Below the pieces are notes generated by a model. The model worked only from the letters and a program-made list of their open reading frames with translations, ran no database searches and was not told the DNA's origin. The position numbers and the translations under genes are program-made. This document shows, piece after piece, positions 1-5,770 of a stretch of 14,881 nucleotides of DNA (position 1 is the stretch's first letter; each line of letters opens with the position of its first letter). Source of the stretch: Bacteroidota bacterium. GTDB taxonomy: Bacteria; Bacteroidota; Bacteroidia; UKL13-3. The DNA lies in assembly GCA_004293295.1 (NCBI GenBank), contig RDYC01000200.1:1-14881 (forward strand). The letters are read 5' to 3'.

Positions 1-2
1 TT

Positions 3-443
3 AATCTCTCAAAAAGTAATGAAATTCTTAAGAAATTGAAATCAGAATATAATTTAGGACACGTCCAAGCGCAGACAATTGTTTGGCGTATGGGAGAAGA
101 AAAACCATATGTGGAAACGAATGGCTATGAAGAAAATATTTTCAAAAATACATTTGAATTATACGCAAAGCTAAAAAGCCAAATTCAGATTATAAGTAAT
201 GACATTTCAGTTAACCCTTGTAAAACATACATACCATTTTACAGGAATAATCAATTCGCAATATTAACTGAGAAAAAGGGTGAACTTGTTTTAGGCTTAA
301 ATCTAAAAACGGAGAATTTTCCCGAGTTAGTTAAAGCAGAAAAACTGGGCGGTTCCGACCGAATTAACAAAATGATTGTCGTGAAAAATGACAATCTTTC
401 ACAGTTAAATAAATACATAAAAGAAGCATATTCAAATAACTAA
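3..443 (+). CDS. DUF4287/DUF5655 domain protein, 5' end outside window
   Basis: The reading frame is open to the left edge, so this is the C-terminal part of a longer protein. An apparent internal start at 36 is only a TTG and is not needed. The first visible residues contain LKSEYNLGHVQAQTIV, which matches the end of the DUF4287 domain (a short helical domain with a conserved Gly-x-Gly/His-Ala stretch). The rest fits DUF5655, whose hallmark is a strand pair like the YIPFYRNNQFAIL seen here. The biochemical role of these domains is not known to me. The stop TAA shares its last base with the ATG of the next gene (TAATG at 441-445), so the two are probably translationally coupled. The gene is the first visible member of cassette-like unit A, whose left boundary lies outside the window. 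Family assignment is from recognition of motifs, not from a search. Confidence 0.7.
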   Translation, partial: NLSKSNEILKKLKSEYNLGHVQAQTIVWRMGEEKPYVETNGYEENIFKNTFELYAKLKSQIQIISNDISVNPCKTYIPFYRNNQFAILTEKKGELVLGLNLKTENFPELVKAEKLGGSDRINKMIVVKNDNLSQLNKYIKEAYSNN

Positions 444-859
444 TGGCAAAAGAAATTAACATAGAAAGATTTTATCCATATCCAATAGAAAAAGTTTGGA
501 ATGCGATTGCCACATCTGATGCATTAGCCGATTGGTTGATGCCTAACGATTTTAAGTTAGAAATTGGACACGAATTTACTTTCAAGACAAAGCCGCAACC
601 AGGTTTTGACGGTATTGTAAAATGTAAAGTAATTGACTTTGAAGCCCCAATAAGACTTTCATACACATGGCAAGGTGGCCCCTTAAAGAAACCTACAACT
701 GTTTCTTTTGAGCTAAAATCAAAAGCAAATGGAACGGTTCTTTATTTTAAACATAGTGACTTTGAAGGCTTCATTAACCAATATATCGTTCGATTTATTT
801 TGGGTAGTGGTTGGAAAAATTTGTTATTCAAGAAAATCAAATTGCATTTAAACAAATGA
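443..859 (+). CDS. SRPBCC (AHSA1/START-like) domain protein
   Basis: A 138-residue protein with the layout of the AHSA1 branch of the SRPBCC superfamily, a helix-grip fold that binds hydrophobic ligands. It opens with a strand and the signature PIEKVWNAIATSDALADWL (about residues 11-29), has a central sheet with LSYTWQGG, and ends with the FEGF...GWKNLLFKKIK helix typical of this group. Its ATG overlaps the stop of the upstream gene by one base, and its TGA overlaps the ATG of the following ArsR-type gene (ATGA at 856-859). SRPBCC proteins are very often encoded with ArsR-type regulators, but usually downstream of them; here the order is reversed. The ligand is unknown. There is no signal peptide, so it should be cytoplasmic. 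Confidence 0.85.
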   Translation: MAKEINIERFYPYPIEKVWNAIATSDALADWLMPNDFKLEIGHEFTFKTKPQPGFDGIVKCKVIDFEAPIRLSYTWQGGPLKKPTTVSFELKSKANGTVLYFKHSDFEGFINQYIVRFILGSGWKNLLFKKIKLHLNK

Positions 860-1173
860 ACAGAGACCCATTTGCAGCCATAGCAGACCCGACAAGAAGA
901 GCGATTATTGACTTATTGGCTCAACAAGAACTTAACATCAATCAGATTTCAGACCATTTTAACACGGTATCAAGACAAGCTGTAACAAAACAACTCAAAT
1001 ATCTTGAAGACAGCGGACTTGTAAATATTGAAAAAAACGGACGTGAAAAATATTGCTACCTTGCACTTGAAAATTTGGAAGAAGTAAACGACTGGCTAAG
1101 AAAATATGAGAAGTTTTGGAACAAGAAATTGGACAAACTTGACGACTACTTAAAAAAGAAAAACGGCAGGTAA
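856..1173 (+). CDS. ArsR/SmtB-type winged-helix transcriptional regulator
   Basis: The start chosen is the ATG at 856, inside an ATGA overlap with the SRPBCC gene. It gives a 105-residue protein beginning MNRDPFAAIADPTRRAII, the standard opening of this subfamily. The winged helix follows: LNINQISDHF then SRQAVTKQLKYLEDSGLV as recognition helix, and a wing with KNGREKYCYL. The C-terminal DWLRKYEKFWNKKLDKLDDYL helix is typical of regulators paired with SRPBCC partners. The metal-binding ELCVCDL-like motif of true arsenic sensors is absent, so it is not expected to sense arsenic. It probably controls its own three-gene unit. Its stop codon TAA (1171-1173) lies inside the left core of attC-like site A, as is common for integron cassettes. 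Confidence 0.88.
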   Translation: MNRDPFAAIADPTRRAIIDLLAQQELNINQISDHFNTVSRQAVTKQLKYLEDSGLVNIEKNGREKYCYLALENLEEVNDWLRKYEKFWNKKLDKLDDYLKKKNGR

Positions 1174-1293
1174 CACACGTTTGGCGCAATGGGGGCTAAA
1201 TTGGTTCATTGAAAGTTTGTGCTTCTATTGTAAATTCGTGCTGGCAGACAATTTAGTTTTCCAAAGTCCCCCGCTGCGCCAAGATTGGGAACG
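1166..1293 (+). other. attC-like recombination site A, left core and hairpin body
   Basis: Right after the ArsR stop comes GGTAAC (R''-like) and then an imperfect hairpin of about 100 bases. The left arm is TTGGCGCA (1181-1188), GGGGG (1191-1195) and CTAAATTG (1196-1203). The right arm is CAATTTAG (1249-1256), CCCCC (1268-1272) and TGCGCCAA (1275-1282). The site continues as GATTGGGAACG and is broken there by the IS copy that starts at 1294. Joining 1293 to 1892 restores GGGAACGTTGGTGG, a right end with the GTTRRR core of an attC, and a site of about 130 bases, similar to the long attC sites of chromosomal integrons. The pairing is seen directly; the attC reading is inference, and no integrase is present to confirm it. 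Confidence 0.55.
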
Positions 1294-1889
1294 TCAGGTT
1301 GTGAAAAAACTCACTTTTTAAAAGATACTTCAGGATTTTGATGTTTTGAGGTAAGCAGAATGGCCCATTTTCTTTGATTATAGAAGGGCAATTTTTTAGG
1401 CTGCTAATCTTAATACTAAAATTTGAAGGGGTCGTATGTGAGCTATTGAGGTCGTATTTTCAAAAGTGCGCAGTATTCCCTGGTAATTGGGAGCCAATCT
1501 GTTTAATAACCACTGTAGCTCAATGTTTCTTTTGCACTCTTTCTCTAACCTGCGACTACTGCGGATACCATTTAAGTATCCATACAAATATAACTTTAAA
1601 AACACCTTAGGCTCATACCTAGGTCGGCCTTCTCCTTTTAATTCCTTCACCTCAAATTGAAGGACTTGTAAATCTAGCTTCTCTACAAAAGCCTCTAAAA
1701 ACCTAACCTGATTTTCCTGCTCTACCAACTCCTCCAAACAACTAAACTCCATTTGAGACCGGTTACTTCCTGTAATGTAATTCATACCTGTTTTGATGAA
1801 GCAAGTTTAACCTAGCTACCGCTTGCTAACCCTCGATACTTTCATTACTTTTATACTACAGATTGTGGAGAGGGTTTTTCACAGTCTGG
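1294..1889 (-). mobile_element. Decayed IS1182-like insertion sequence inserted in attC-like site A
   Basis: The element is bounded by inverted repeats: TCAGGTTGTGAAAAAACTC at 1294-1312 and, read on the minus strand, CCAGACTGTGAAAAACCCTC at 1870-1889. A 2-base CG stands at each outer border (1292-1293 and 1890-1891), which may be a target duplication or chance. Only about 600 bases remain, whereas complete members of this family are around 1.5-2 kb, so most of the element has been lost internally. It contains the first 100 or so codons of a minus-strand transposase and a short tail. The exact ends are inferred from the repeats and from the fact that removing the element rebuilds a continuous attC-like core. 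Confidence 0.7.
1396..1785 (-). pseudogene. IS1182-family transposase, N-terminal fragment
   Basis: The minus-strand frame starts MNYITGSNRSQMEF and contains GRPRYEPKVFLKLYLYGYLN and IRSSRRLEKECKRN followed by LQWLLNRLAPNY. This is the conserved N-terminal DUF772-type region of IS1182/IS5-superfamily transposases. The homology ends near residue 103, just where family members continue into a TIADFR-like segment. The last ~28 codons are unrelated sequence joined by an internal deletion. The DDE catalytic domain is missing, so the protein cannot transpose DNA. It lies inside the inverted repeats of the 1294-1889 element and points away from unit B. Confidence 0.85.
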
Positions 1890-1900
1890 CGTTGGTGGTC
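1890..1900 (+). other. Right core (R'-like) of attC site A and start of cassette B
   Basis: GTTGGTGGT at 1891-1899 follows the right IS end directly. Its reverse complement ACCACCAAC matches ACCGCCAAC at 3702-3710, just after the last gene of this unit, at 8 of 9 positions. In integron arrays the first bases of a cassette pair with the R'' box of that same cassette's attC, so this long-range relation supports a cassette running from here to about 3995. Confidence 0.5.
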
Positions 1901-1938
1901 ATGCTAAAAAACCGACAGCTACCGACAGAACATTAGTA

Positions 1939-1973
1939 TTTTGACAAAACCGACCTTAAAATTTGTATTTTTG
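1939..1973 (+). promoter_or_regulatory. Putative Bacteroidota promoter for the ImmA / DUF4411 pair
   Basis: TTTTG at 1939-1943 and TATTTTTG at 1966-1973 match the -33 (TTTG) and -7 (TAnnTTTG) elements of the Bacteroidota housekeeping sigma factor, with 22 bases between them. The ATG at 1982 lies only 8 bases downstream, so the mRNA would be leaderless or nearly so. The promoter would lie within cassette B, giving it its own expression signal. Consensus match only. Confidence 0.45.
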
Positions 1974-1981
1974 AGACCTAA

Positions 1982-3169
1982 ATGGCAGACAAAGCATACA
2001 TAACACCAAATGTTCTGAAATGGGCAAGAGAATCGGCAAGAATGACCGAAGAAACTGCTGCTGCCAAAATACCAAAGTTAACTGTTGAAAAGTTAAAAGA
2101 GTGGGAAGATGGCACCAGCCAACCAACAATCAGACAAGCACAAATACTTGCAAAAGCTTACAAAAGACCATTCGCTTTGTTTTTTTTACCTGAAGTTCCT
2201 AGAGATTTTCAACCACTTCAGGATTTTAGAAAATCAGGTTCAAAAGAACTAACAACATCTTCAATTTTCATAATTAGAGAAATCCAACAAAAACAGGCTT
2301 GGATAAGTGATGTATATTCAGAGAATAATGAAGAAAAACTTCCATTTGTTGGCAGGTTTTCACTTGATAGCAACCCGAAGGATGTAGCTGACGACATTTT
2401 AGCTATTCTTGGTATTAATCCATCTAAATATAAGACTGATAACCCAATACGAGAATGGATTAATGCAGCAGAAAGCAATGGGATTTTTGTATCTCGAACT
2501 AGTTTCATTCACTCGAAAATGAAATTAGACTCAGAAGAATTGCAAGGCTTTGCTATTGCTGACCAATTTGCTCCATTCGTTTTTGTCAACTCTGATGATT
2601 GGAATGCACCACAATTATTTACATTGGTTCATGAACTTGCACACATTTGGATTGCCGCAACAGGTATATCCAATGAAATTGAGCCTGAGATAGCTAATCG
2701 TGATAAATTCAATCCTATAGAAATTTTTTGCAACGAAGTAGCAGCTAATGCTCTCATACCAAATGAAATAATTCTAAATATTGACAGAACAGTTTTTAAG
2801 AACTCTCAAGACATTTTTAAAACAGCGAATAACCTTGGTGTTAGTTCATTTGCATTTTTAGTAAGAGCATTAAATCTACAACTAGTAACTAATTCAGAAT
2901 ATAAAGTTCTCAAAAGACAAGCAGAAATTGACTATCAAGCCTTTCTAAAAAGAGAAGCAGAAAAAAAGGCTGCCATAAAATTAAAACAAAAAGAAAAGTC
3001 AGGGGGACCGAATCCATACTTATTAAGATTAAACAAAAACAGTAGATTATTCACACAAGTTGTGCTTGATGCCTTAAGAAGTGGTTTTGTTCAACCGACA
3101 CAAGCAAGTTTCCTCTTGGGGACACCTTCTAATAACTTTCATAAACTTGAAGCACAATTATACAAATGA
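1982..3169 (+). CDS. XRE-type HTH / ImmA-IrrE metallopeptidase, probable antitoxin
   Basis: A 395-residue protein with two parts. Residues ~8-65 form a helix-turn-helix of the XRE/Cro type (LKWARESARMTEETAAAKI ... LKEWEDGTSQPTIRQAQILA), which would bind DNA. The middle is an ImmA/IrrE zinc peptidase domain with HELAH at 217-221 (two zinc-binding histidines and the catalytic Glu218) and a later FCNEVAAN segment (Glu252) that fits the third zinc ligand. The C-terminal ~100 residues hold a charged, likely coiled region and a PYLLRLNKNSRLF ... FLLGTP segment usual in this family. Its TGA overlaps the ATG of the next gene (ATGA, 3166-3169). Proteins of this type encoded directly before DUF4411 PIN proteins are regarded as toxin-antitoxin pairs, so it probably represses the pair and counters the toxin. 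The toxin-antitoxin role here is inferred from the pairing. Confidence 0.88.
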   Translation: MADKAYITPNVLKWARESARMTEETAAAKIPKLTVEKLKEWEDGTSQPTIRQAQILAKAYKRPFALFFLPEVPRDFQPLQDFRKSGSKELTTSSIFIIREIQQKQAWISDVYSENNEEKLPFVGRFSLDSNPKDVADDILAILGINPSKYKTDNPIREWINAAESNGIFVSRTSFIHSKMKLDSEELQGFAIADQFAPFVFVNSDDWNAPQLFTLVHELAHIWIAATGISNEIEPEIANRDKFNPIEIFCNEVAANALIPNEIILNIDRTVFKNSQDIFKTANNLGVSSFAFLVRALNLQLVTNSEYKVLKRQAEIDYQAFLKREAEKKAAIKLKQKEKSGGPNPYLLRLNKNSRLFTQVVLDALRSGFVQPTQASFLLGTPSNNFHKLEAQLYK

Positions 3170-3690
3170 GTTCTACGGCACATATTTATTGTTTAGATGC
3201 CAACGTTCTCATTCAAGCTTGGCAAAAATATTACGCACCTGAAATTTGTCCCGATTATTGGGAGATTCTTAATGAATTAGGCAAACAAGGACGAATTTTC
3301 ATAGCAGAAGAAGTGAAAAATGAAATTGTTGTTACAGACGACAAGGAAAAAAAAGAAGACGACCTTTCAAAATGGTTAAAGCGCAGTTCTATACCTGTTC
3401 ATAAACCGACAGAAAATGTAATAAAGTGTTGGCAAAATATTATACAAGCAAATCCTTTACATAAACTACTTGTTGACAACGTTAAAGGCAGGTCACTTGC
3501 TGACCCTTGGGTTATTTCACACGCTTTAGATAAGAAAGCAACAGTCGTAACTAAAGAAAGTCCTATAATTTCACTAAATGCGAAAAAGCCTGTGACTATA
3601 CCAAACGTTTGTGACAATATGGGAGTTCGTTGGATTGACGACTTCGCATTCGTTAAGGAATTAGGTCTTAAATTTTCATGCAGACTGTAA
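3166..3690 (+). CDS. DUF4411 PIN-like ribonuclease, probable toxin
   Basis: A 174-residue DUF4411 protein of the PIN superfamily. It starts with a short strand and the motif IYCLDANVLIQAW (Asp11), followed by WEILNEL, then EVKNEI (Glu53) and LADPWVISHAL (Asp113) before a TKESPI segment. These three acidic residues match the metal-binding site of PIN nucleases, so the active site appears intact. PIN toxins generally cleave RNA; the substrate of this family is not known to me. The gene overlaps the upstream ImmA-type gene by 4 bases, so the two are translationally coupled, with the presumed antitoxin first. It ends 11 bases before the R''-like box of attC-like site B. No signal peptide is present. 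Confidence 0.85.
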   Translation: MSSTAHIYCLDANVLIQAWQKYYAPEICPDYWEILNELGKQGRIFIAEEVKNEIVVTDDKEKKEDDLSKWLKRSSIPVHKPTENVIKCWQNIIQANPLHKLLVDNVKGRSLADPWVISHALDKKATVVTKESPIISLNAKKPVTIPNVCDNMGVRWIDDFAFVKELGLKFSCRL

Positions 3691-3869
3691 AAGAAGCACG
3701 AACCGCCAACACGGGTAACTATTGCACAACTTAAATCAAAATTGCTAAAAGCTGTTTTTGAAGCAAAAAAGCAAGTGTTTAGCCGCGATTTAAGAGCGTT
3801 TAATTGTTGTGTTCAGTAATTTTAGGTAAATATCAGCATAGGTTAAAAGAGAGATAATCACTTTTTACG

Positions 3870-3912
3870 TAACCCAATAAAAATGAAAACTGATTCGCTA
3901 CTAATTGGGTTA
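3870..3912. repeat. Inverted repeat with 9-bp arms
   Basis: TAACCCAAT at 3870-3878 is the exact reverse complement of ATTGGGTTA at 3904-3912, with a 25-base loop. It has no following T-run, so it is not a good terminator. It lies in the extra DNA that lengthens attC-like site B and may belong to an IS or MITE remnant. Confidence 0.4.
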
Positions 3913-3976
3913 TGGTTTGATGTGGATACCTATGCGAGAAATTTTCAACCATTGCGCCCTAAAACACTGCATTTTT

Positions 3977-3996
3977 AGTATTTTCACACCCTGACG
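3977..3996 (+). mobile_element. Solo terminal repeat of an IS1182-like element
   Basis: AGTATTTTCACACCCTGACG matches, at 18 of 20 positions, the reverse complement of the left border of the 1294-1889 element (AGTTTTTTCACAACCTGACG, from 1292-1311), and matches the right border (1872-1891) at 14 of 20. As in that element, the motif stops immediately before the GTT core of an attC-like site. The rest of the element has been lost or is unrecognisable. A weak candidate for its other end is the TCACTTTTTA at 3858-3867, which also occurs just inside the left end of the first copy (1311-1320). Confidence 0.5.
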
Positions 3997-4009
3997 TTAG
4001 TAGCAAGCC

Positions 4010-4711
4010 ATGACAAAGACCATATTAATAATTTTTTTATCATTTACAATTGTCGCTTGCCTCCAAAATAATGCTATTGAAACATCAAAATTCAATAGAC
4101 TTAAAGCTTTCTATAAGGACACTACTTTTGCGGACATATTTATCTTTCCAGACACTGGCTATACTGACTCAATTTATGTGTTTAAAGGAAATCAAATAGA
4201 CTCTGCAACATTCAACATATTGACAGAATGTGTGACACAAGGTTTGCCATGGACTGAAGGTTTTTATGGAATCTACTCCTTTTTAATAAATAAGCAGTTT
4301 GCGGGGCTCTTGACACGAACTCCAGGAGAATATGCATCGACAGCAATTTCGTTATGGATATATGACATCAAAAACGACTCTATAGTAAATAACATACAAC
4401 TTGCGGACATATTTGGTGATGCAGGTGCGTCTGAAACTTTAACTTCATATCTGTTTTTTGACAAACAAAAAATACTGAAAGCTCTTACTTATAGGCATTA
4501 TTCATATGACCATAGTGTTGAGGAGGAATCAGACACGACTGTAGAAGAGTATTGGAATTATTACTTGACTAAATTTGACTATACTTCGGTTGACACATTA
4601 TCAACTGATTCTTTAATTCTACATGGACAATTTAGAACTCAACTGGAAAGATTGCCAGCTACTAACAGCGGTAGCCATTGCACAACTAAAGTTAGTTTTC
4701 TCAAAAAATAG
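4010..4711 (+). CDS. Putative lipoprotein of unknown function
   Basis: A 233-residue protein whose first residues MTKTILIIFLSFTIVAC form a lipoprotein signal peptide: a lysine, a hydrophobic core and the lipobox IVAC with Cys17 as lipidation site. It would be anchored to a membrane after processing by Lgt. The mature part is rich in Asp, Thr and aromatic residues with mixed strands and no domain I recognise. The ATG lies six bases after the putative cassette start (GTTAGTAGC), leaving almost no leader. The frame runs about 17 codons into the attC-like site C, so the last residues (from about ATNSG on) are probably not original. A one-base shift near the end would stop at the TAA inside TACTAACAG, as the ArsR gene does at its own site. 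A small 3' frameshift is therefore possible. Confidence 0.65.
   Translation: MTKTILIIFLSFTIVACLQNNAIETSKFNRLKAFYKDTTFADIFIFPDTGYTDSIYVFKGNQIDSATFNILTECVTQGLPWTEGFYGIYSFLINKQFAGLLTRTPGEYASTAISLWIYDIKNDSIVNNIQLADIFGDAGASETLTSYLFFDKQKILKALTYRHYSYDHSVEEESDTTVEEYWNYYLTKFDYTSVDTLSTDSLILHGQFRTQLERLPATNSGSHCTTKVSFLKK
4658..4690 (+). other. attC-like site C, left part
   Basis: GCTACTAAC (4658-4666) is the exact reverse complement of the bases that open unit C (3996-4004). It is followed by a 10-base spacer and ATTGCACAACT (4677-4687), identical in sequence and spacing to site B. No convincing right half with a GTT core can be seen between here and lgt, so the site appears truncated at the edge of the array. 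Inference rests on the paired boxes and the shared left half. Confidence 0.5.
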
Positions 4712-4999
4712 TTTTTGTTCCTTTAAGGCTCTTAACATTGAATATATGAAAATCACACCGGTATTGAAATCAATACTGACCTTAAAAATAACCCAGGGAC
4801 AAGCCACAACAAGCTTAGGTTGTTGGGAATAATACAATATAGATATTGGGTAATATGTAATGGTTACTCCGGGCTTATGCTATTTTAAACACCATGTATC
4901 TTAAACATTAACGCAGCTTGTTTTAGTGGTTTTGTTATTTTGACAGTAATAGGATGTTATTCTATATCATTAAACCATTAAATTTGTGTCACTACAATT
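4712..4999. other. Intergenic region between cassette-like array and lgt
   Basis: No gene is supported here. Two small imperfect hairpins are visible: GTATTG-aaat-CAATAC around 4760-4780, and CAACAA-7-TTGTTG around 4808-4826. Neither has a T-run. The region probably holds the eroded right half of site C and the promoter of lgt. Short open frames, such as 28 codons from the ATG near 4747, have no recognisable features. Confidence 0.5.
4979..4986 (+). promoter_or_regulatory. Possible -7 element for lgt
   Basis: TAAATTTG fits the TAnnTTTG element exactly and lies 13 bases before the lgt ATG. No clear TTTG is found at the expected -33 distance, so the call is weak. Confidence 0.3.
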
Positions 5000-5770
5000 A
5001 TGCATCCAATATTATTTGAACTGTTCGGAATAAAAATTTATGCCTATGGATTACTCATTGGTTTAGGCATTGCCTTAGGTGTGGGATACATTACCCATAA
5101 GGCGAATAAAGAACTGGGGATTAGTGCAGATTTAATAAACAACCTTGCTGTTTATTTGGTTATTGCCGCTGTATTAGGAGGGAAGTTTTTATTGTTTTTT
5201 GAAAACCCAGGCAAATACCTGAATAAACCATCTTTATTGGTTTCGGGCAGTGGTTTTGTATTTTATGGTTCATTGTTGTTTTGCTTTGGTGTGTTGTATT
5301 GGTTTATTAGAAAGTATAAAATTGCCTATAAGCCATTCTTAGATTTAATTGCCATTATCACCTGTATTATACATGCATTCGGCCGCTTGGGTTGTTTTAT
5401 GGCCGGCTGTTGCTACGGCAAACCTTTAGATCACTTTCCGGCAGTTACATACACCAATCCACTTAGTTCTGCTCCCTTACATTGTGGTTTACATCCAACT
5501 CAGTTATATGAATCCGGAGCAATTGTGCTGGTACTTATTGTGCTGTTATTGGTTAAGCAAAAAAGGGCTTTTCAAGGACAATTGTTTGCCCTTTACTTAT
5601 TGCTTTACCCAATAGTGCGTTTTGTGATTGAATATTTTAGAGGAGATGTGGAAAGGGGCTTGTTGTTTAATGGCAACATCAGCCATTCGCAACTCATTTC
5701 GATGGCCATTTTTGGCGTTGGTATTTATACTTACATCCGTTGGCGCAATGAACATAAGGCAAGCAACTAA
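5000..5770 (+). CDS. lgt: Prolipoprotein diacylglyceryl transferase
   Basis: Lgt transfers the diacylglyceryl group of phosphatidylglycerol to the lipobox cysteine of prolipoproteins in the inner membrane, the first step of lipoprotein maturation. The 256-residue length is normal for the family. About seven hydrophobic segments are visible. The family signature HAFGRLGCFMAGCCYG begins at His125, with Arg129 in the position of the essential arginine. HPTQLYES begins at His165, and RFVIEYFRGD (207-216) carries the C-terminal conserved arginine and glutamate. The N-terminal YAYGLLIGLGIALG is also typical. Its stop codon directly abuts the stop codon of the convergent gene on the other strand, with no bases between. 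The same window encodes Lnt and at least two lipoprotein substrates. Confidence 0.97.
   Translation: MHPILFELFGIKIYAYGLLIGLGIALGVGYITHKANKELGISADLINNLAVYLVIAAVLGGKFLLFFENPGKYLNKPSLLVSGSGFVFYGSLLFCFGVLYWFIRKYKIAYKPFLDLIAIITCIIHAFGRLGCFMAGCCYGKPLDHFPAVTYTNPLSSAPLHCGLHPTQLYESGAIVLVLIVLLLVKQKRAFQGQLFALYLLLYPIVRFVIEYFRGDVERGLLFNGNISHSQLISMAIFGVGIYTYIRWRNEHKASN

Larger units (their letters stand above)
3702..4004 (+). other. attC-like site B (compound) and start of cassette C
   Basis: This 300-base stretch between genes has an attC-like left part: ACCGCCAAC (3702-3710), a 10-base spacer and ATTGCACAACT (3721-3731). The same left part recurs after unit C, with 21 of 26 bases identical between 3706-3731 and 4662-4687. 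CTTAAATC (about 3729-3736) is mirrored by GATTTAAG near 3787-3794, possibly the hairpin body. The stretch ends with GACGTTAGTAGC; GTTAGTAGC (3996-4004) is the exact complement of GCTACTAAC after unit C. It is about twice the length of a usual attC, and an IS-like end (3977-3996) lies directly before the core, so the site appears to be interrupted. No gene is seen here. Confidence 0.45.

Noticed and set aside
811..1173. Longer form of the ArsR-type gene starting at 811
   Set aside because: The extra residues lie fully inside the SRPBCC gene, and the ATG at 856 gives the standard N-terminus and an ATGA overlap.
1374..1610. Plus-strand open frame over the transposase fragment
   Set aside because: It is the antisense shadow of the IS1182-type transposase remnant and has no protein-like features of its own.
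1870..1900. IS right end read as simply the native attC right half
   Set aside because: It mirrors the inverted repeat at 1294-1312, and only its removal restores continuity with the hairpin of site A; still, I kept the alternative open for the copy at 3977-3996.
3870..3912. Inverted repeat as a transcription terminator for the DUF4411 gene
   Set aside because: The loop is 25 bases, the stem is AT-rich and there is no T-run, so termination is not supported.
4623..4832. Plus-strand 69-codon frame overlapping the end of the lipoprotein gene
   Set aside because: It overlaps the real frame, spans the attC-like box, and shows no recognisable domain, signal peptide or ribosome binding site.
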